Source of the DNA: an uncultured Bacteroidales bacterium
Lineage (GTDB): Bacteria > Bacteroidota > Bacteroidia > Bacteroidales > UBA4417
Length of the DNA stretch: 6,677 nt
Assembly: GCA_903917425.1 (NCBI GenBank)
Contig: CAIXAQ010000061.1
Span: 1-6,677, forward strand
Direction of reading: 5' to 3'
Under the pieces are notes generated by a model, which searched no databases, was not told the origin of the DNA, and saw only the letters and a list, made by a program, of their open reading frames with translations. Position 1 is the stretch's first letter. Each line of letters opens with the position of its first letter. Below are positions 5,524 through 6,677 of this stretch, piece after piece. A program made the translations under genes and the position numbers.

Positions 5524-6677
5524 TTAGTTTTTTTCGGTTGGTTTTGGGAGATAAGTCAGAACCACGCTGTTTTCGCGGGTAAGGTATTTTTGTGCAACCA
5601 TTTGAAGATCAGCCGGAGTAACTTTCATATAGCGGTCAATTTCGGTATTAATAAGGTTTGCATCGTTAAAATAAACGTGGTAATTGGCCAGGTTTTCAGC
5701 AATACCAGCCATGGTGCTGTTACCGCTAACAAAATCGTTTTCAACTTTGTTACGTAATTTCTGAAACTCAGCATCAGTTATGGGTGTGGTTTTCACCTTT
5801 TCAATCTCGGCATTAATTGATTTTTCGAGGTCGGCAGGTTCAATACCCATATTTACAAGCCCAAAAATCAGGAACAAGCCCGGGTCTTCCAAAGCAAACG
5901 GGAACGACATCACCTGTAAGGCTTTTTGCTGCTGATCAACAATTGCCTTATACATTCGTGAACTCTGGCCATCAGATAGTAACGTGGTAAGCATAGATAG
6001 CGCATACGAATCGGGCGTACCCTGGGCCGGCATGTGATACGACATAATGACAGCAGGAAGTTGAATGTTATCGAAAACAACATCGCGCACTTCGGCAGTT
6101 TTCTCGGGCTCAACAACACTTGGCCGGTACAACTCTTTAGTTCCACGCGGAATATCGCCAAAATATTTTTCGATCATTTTTTTCGTGTTCTCAATATCAA
6201 GGTCGCCGGCAATGGATAAGGTAGCATTATTGGTAACATAATAGATGCTGTGAAATTCCATGAATTCCTGCAAAGTGGCTTTATTCAGGTCTTCAGGATA
6301 GCCAATCGGTGTCCATTTGTAAGGATGAACTTTGTAGGCATTTTCCATGGTTTTCTCGATAACTGAGCCATACGGACGGTTATCGTAGGATTGTTTACGT
6401 TCCTCTTTTACAACCGCACGTTGGGTTTCAACGCCTGTTGAGTCGATACGCAGGTGTACCAATCTTTCAGCTTCGAGCCACAAGCCAAGTTCGAGTTGGT
6501 TGCTTGGAAGGATTTCGTAGTAGTACGTACGATCCTGCGAAGTGTTGGCATTCAGGGTGCCCCCCGCGCTGAGTGTGATTTTATCGTAATCACCGCGCGG
6601 AATGTTATCGGAACCTTCGAACATAAGGTGTTCAAAGAAATGAGCGAATCCGGTACGCCCGGCAACTTCATTTTTTG
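5524..6677 (-). CDS. Catalytic M16-family zinc metallopeptidase, start missing (383 C-terminal residues visible)
   Basis: The frame is open through the right edge, so the start and any signal peptide are outside; an internal ATG at 6624 falls just after the active site and is not the start. HFFEH (6642-6628) supplies two zinc histidines and the catalytic glutamate. The distal zinc glutamate is probably the second Glu of VVKEERKQ (6402-6400), 75 residues beyond the second His, close to the family spacing. The visible part covers most of the first M16 half-domain and the second half-domain, ending PTEKN. In the second half, where the downstream protein has its Arg/Tyr pair, this one has Val (5940-5938) and Leu (5919-5917). 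It probably degrades peptides or small proteins in the periplasm with the downstream zinc-less partner. It resembles the two-gene M16B peptidases of Gram-negative bacteria; the substrate is unknown. Confidence 0.93.
   Translation of the reverse strand, partial: KNEVAGRTGFAHFFEHLMFEGSDNIPRGDYDKITLSAGGTLNANTSQDRTYYYEILPSNQLELGLWLEAERLVHLRIDSTGVETQRAVVKEERKQSYDNRPYGSVIEKTMENAYKVHPYKWTPIGYPEDLNKATLQEFMEFHSIYYVTNNATLSIAGDLDIENTKKMIEKYFGDIPRGTKELYRPSVVEPEKTAEVRDVVFDNIQLPAVIMSYHMPAQGTPDSYALSMLTTLLSDGQSSRMYKAIVDQQQKALQVMSFPFALEDPGLFLIFGLVNMGIEPADLEKSINAEIEKVKTTPITDAEFQKLRNKVENDFVSGNSTMAGIAENLANYHVYFNDANLINTEIDRYMKVTPADLQMVAQKYLTRENSVVLTYLPKPTEKN

Noticed and set aside
5910..6161. Additional 83-residue minus-strand frame, along with other short open frames overlapping the M16, ric, hemerythrin and norB genes
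   Set aside because: They overlap well-supported genes in other frames and have no recognisable domain or start signal; they are shadows of the real coding frames.

Overview
The window looks like a chromosomal fragment from a member of the Bacteroidota. Three things point there: promoter -7 elements of the TAnnTTTG type upstream of the Rrf2 and ric genes, A-rich leaders mostly without Shine-Dalgarno sequences, and protein sequences of Bacteroidota character. Genus cannot be fixed from the sequence. Gene order is compact and I see no mobile element, tRNA, rRNA or CRISPR array.

Left part (1-3209) is a nitric-oxide / nitrosative-stress locus. On the minus strand, read right to left, it holds ric (ytfE/scdA-type di-iron Fe-S cluster repair protein, 2637-1936), a second, shorter hemerythrin-like di-iron protein (1922-1377), and the first 421 codons of a quinol-type nitric oxide reductase (qNor, 1264 to the left edge, where it is cut off). 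Facing them on the plus strand is a 146-residue Rrf2-family regulator (2769-3209) with three cysteines arranged to hold an Fe-S cluster. The 131-base divergent intergenic region carries a -7 element for each direction and a perfect 9+9 bp inverted repeat (2682-2705) over the upstream part of the ric promoter. The simplest reading is that the Rrf2 protein senses NO or iron status through its cluster, binds this repeat, and controls itself and the ric-hemerythrin-norB unit. The reductase would remove NO, Ric would repair damaged Fe-S centres, and the second hemerythrin would bind O2/NO or supply iron.

Middle (3210-3387) is a convergent gap with a strong bidirectional hairpin terminator (3327-3365).

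Right part (3388-6677) holds two tandem M16 zinc-metallopeptidase-family genes on the minus strand, 15 bases apart. The upstream one (5524 to the right edge, start missing) has the catalytic HFFEH motif. The downstream one (3388-5508) is exported, has lost the zinc motif (DFAGQ), keeps the substrate-binding Arg/Tyr pair and carries an extra C-terminal domain of about 200 residues. The upstream gene lacks the Arg/Tyr pair, so the two products look like complementary halves of a heterodimeric periplasmic peptidase. Nothing in the sequence connects this pair to the NO locus. They are separated by the terminator and are probably just neighbours.
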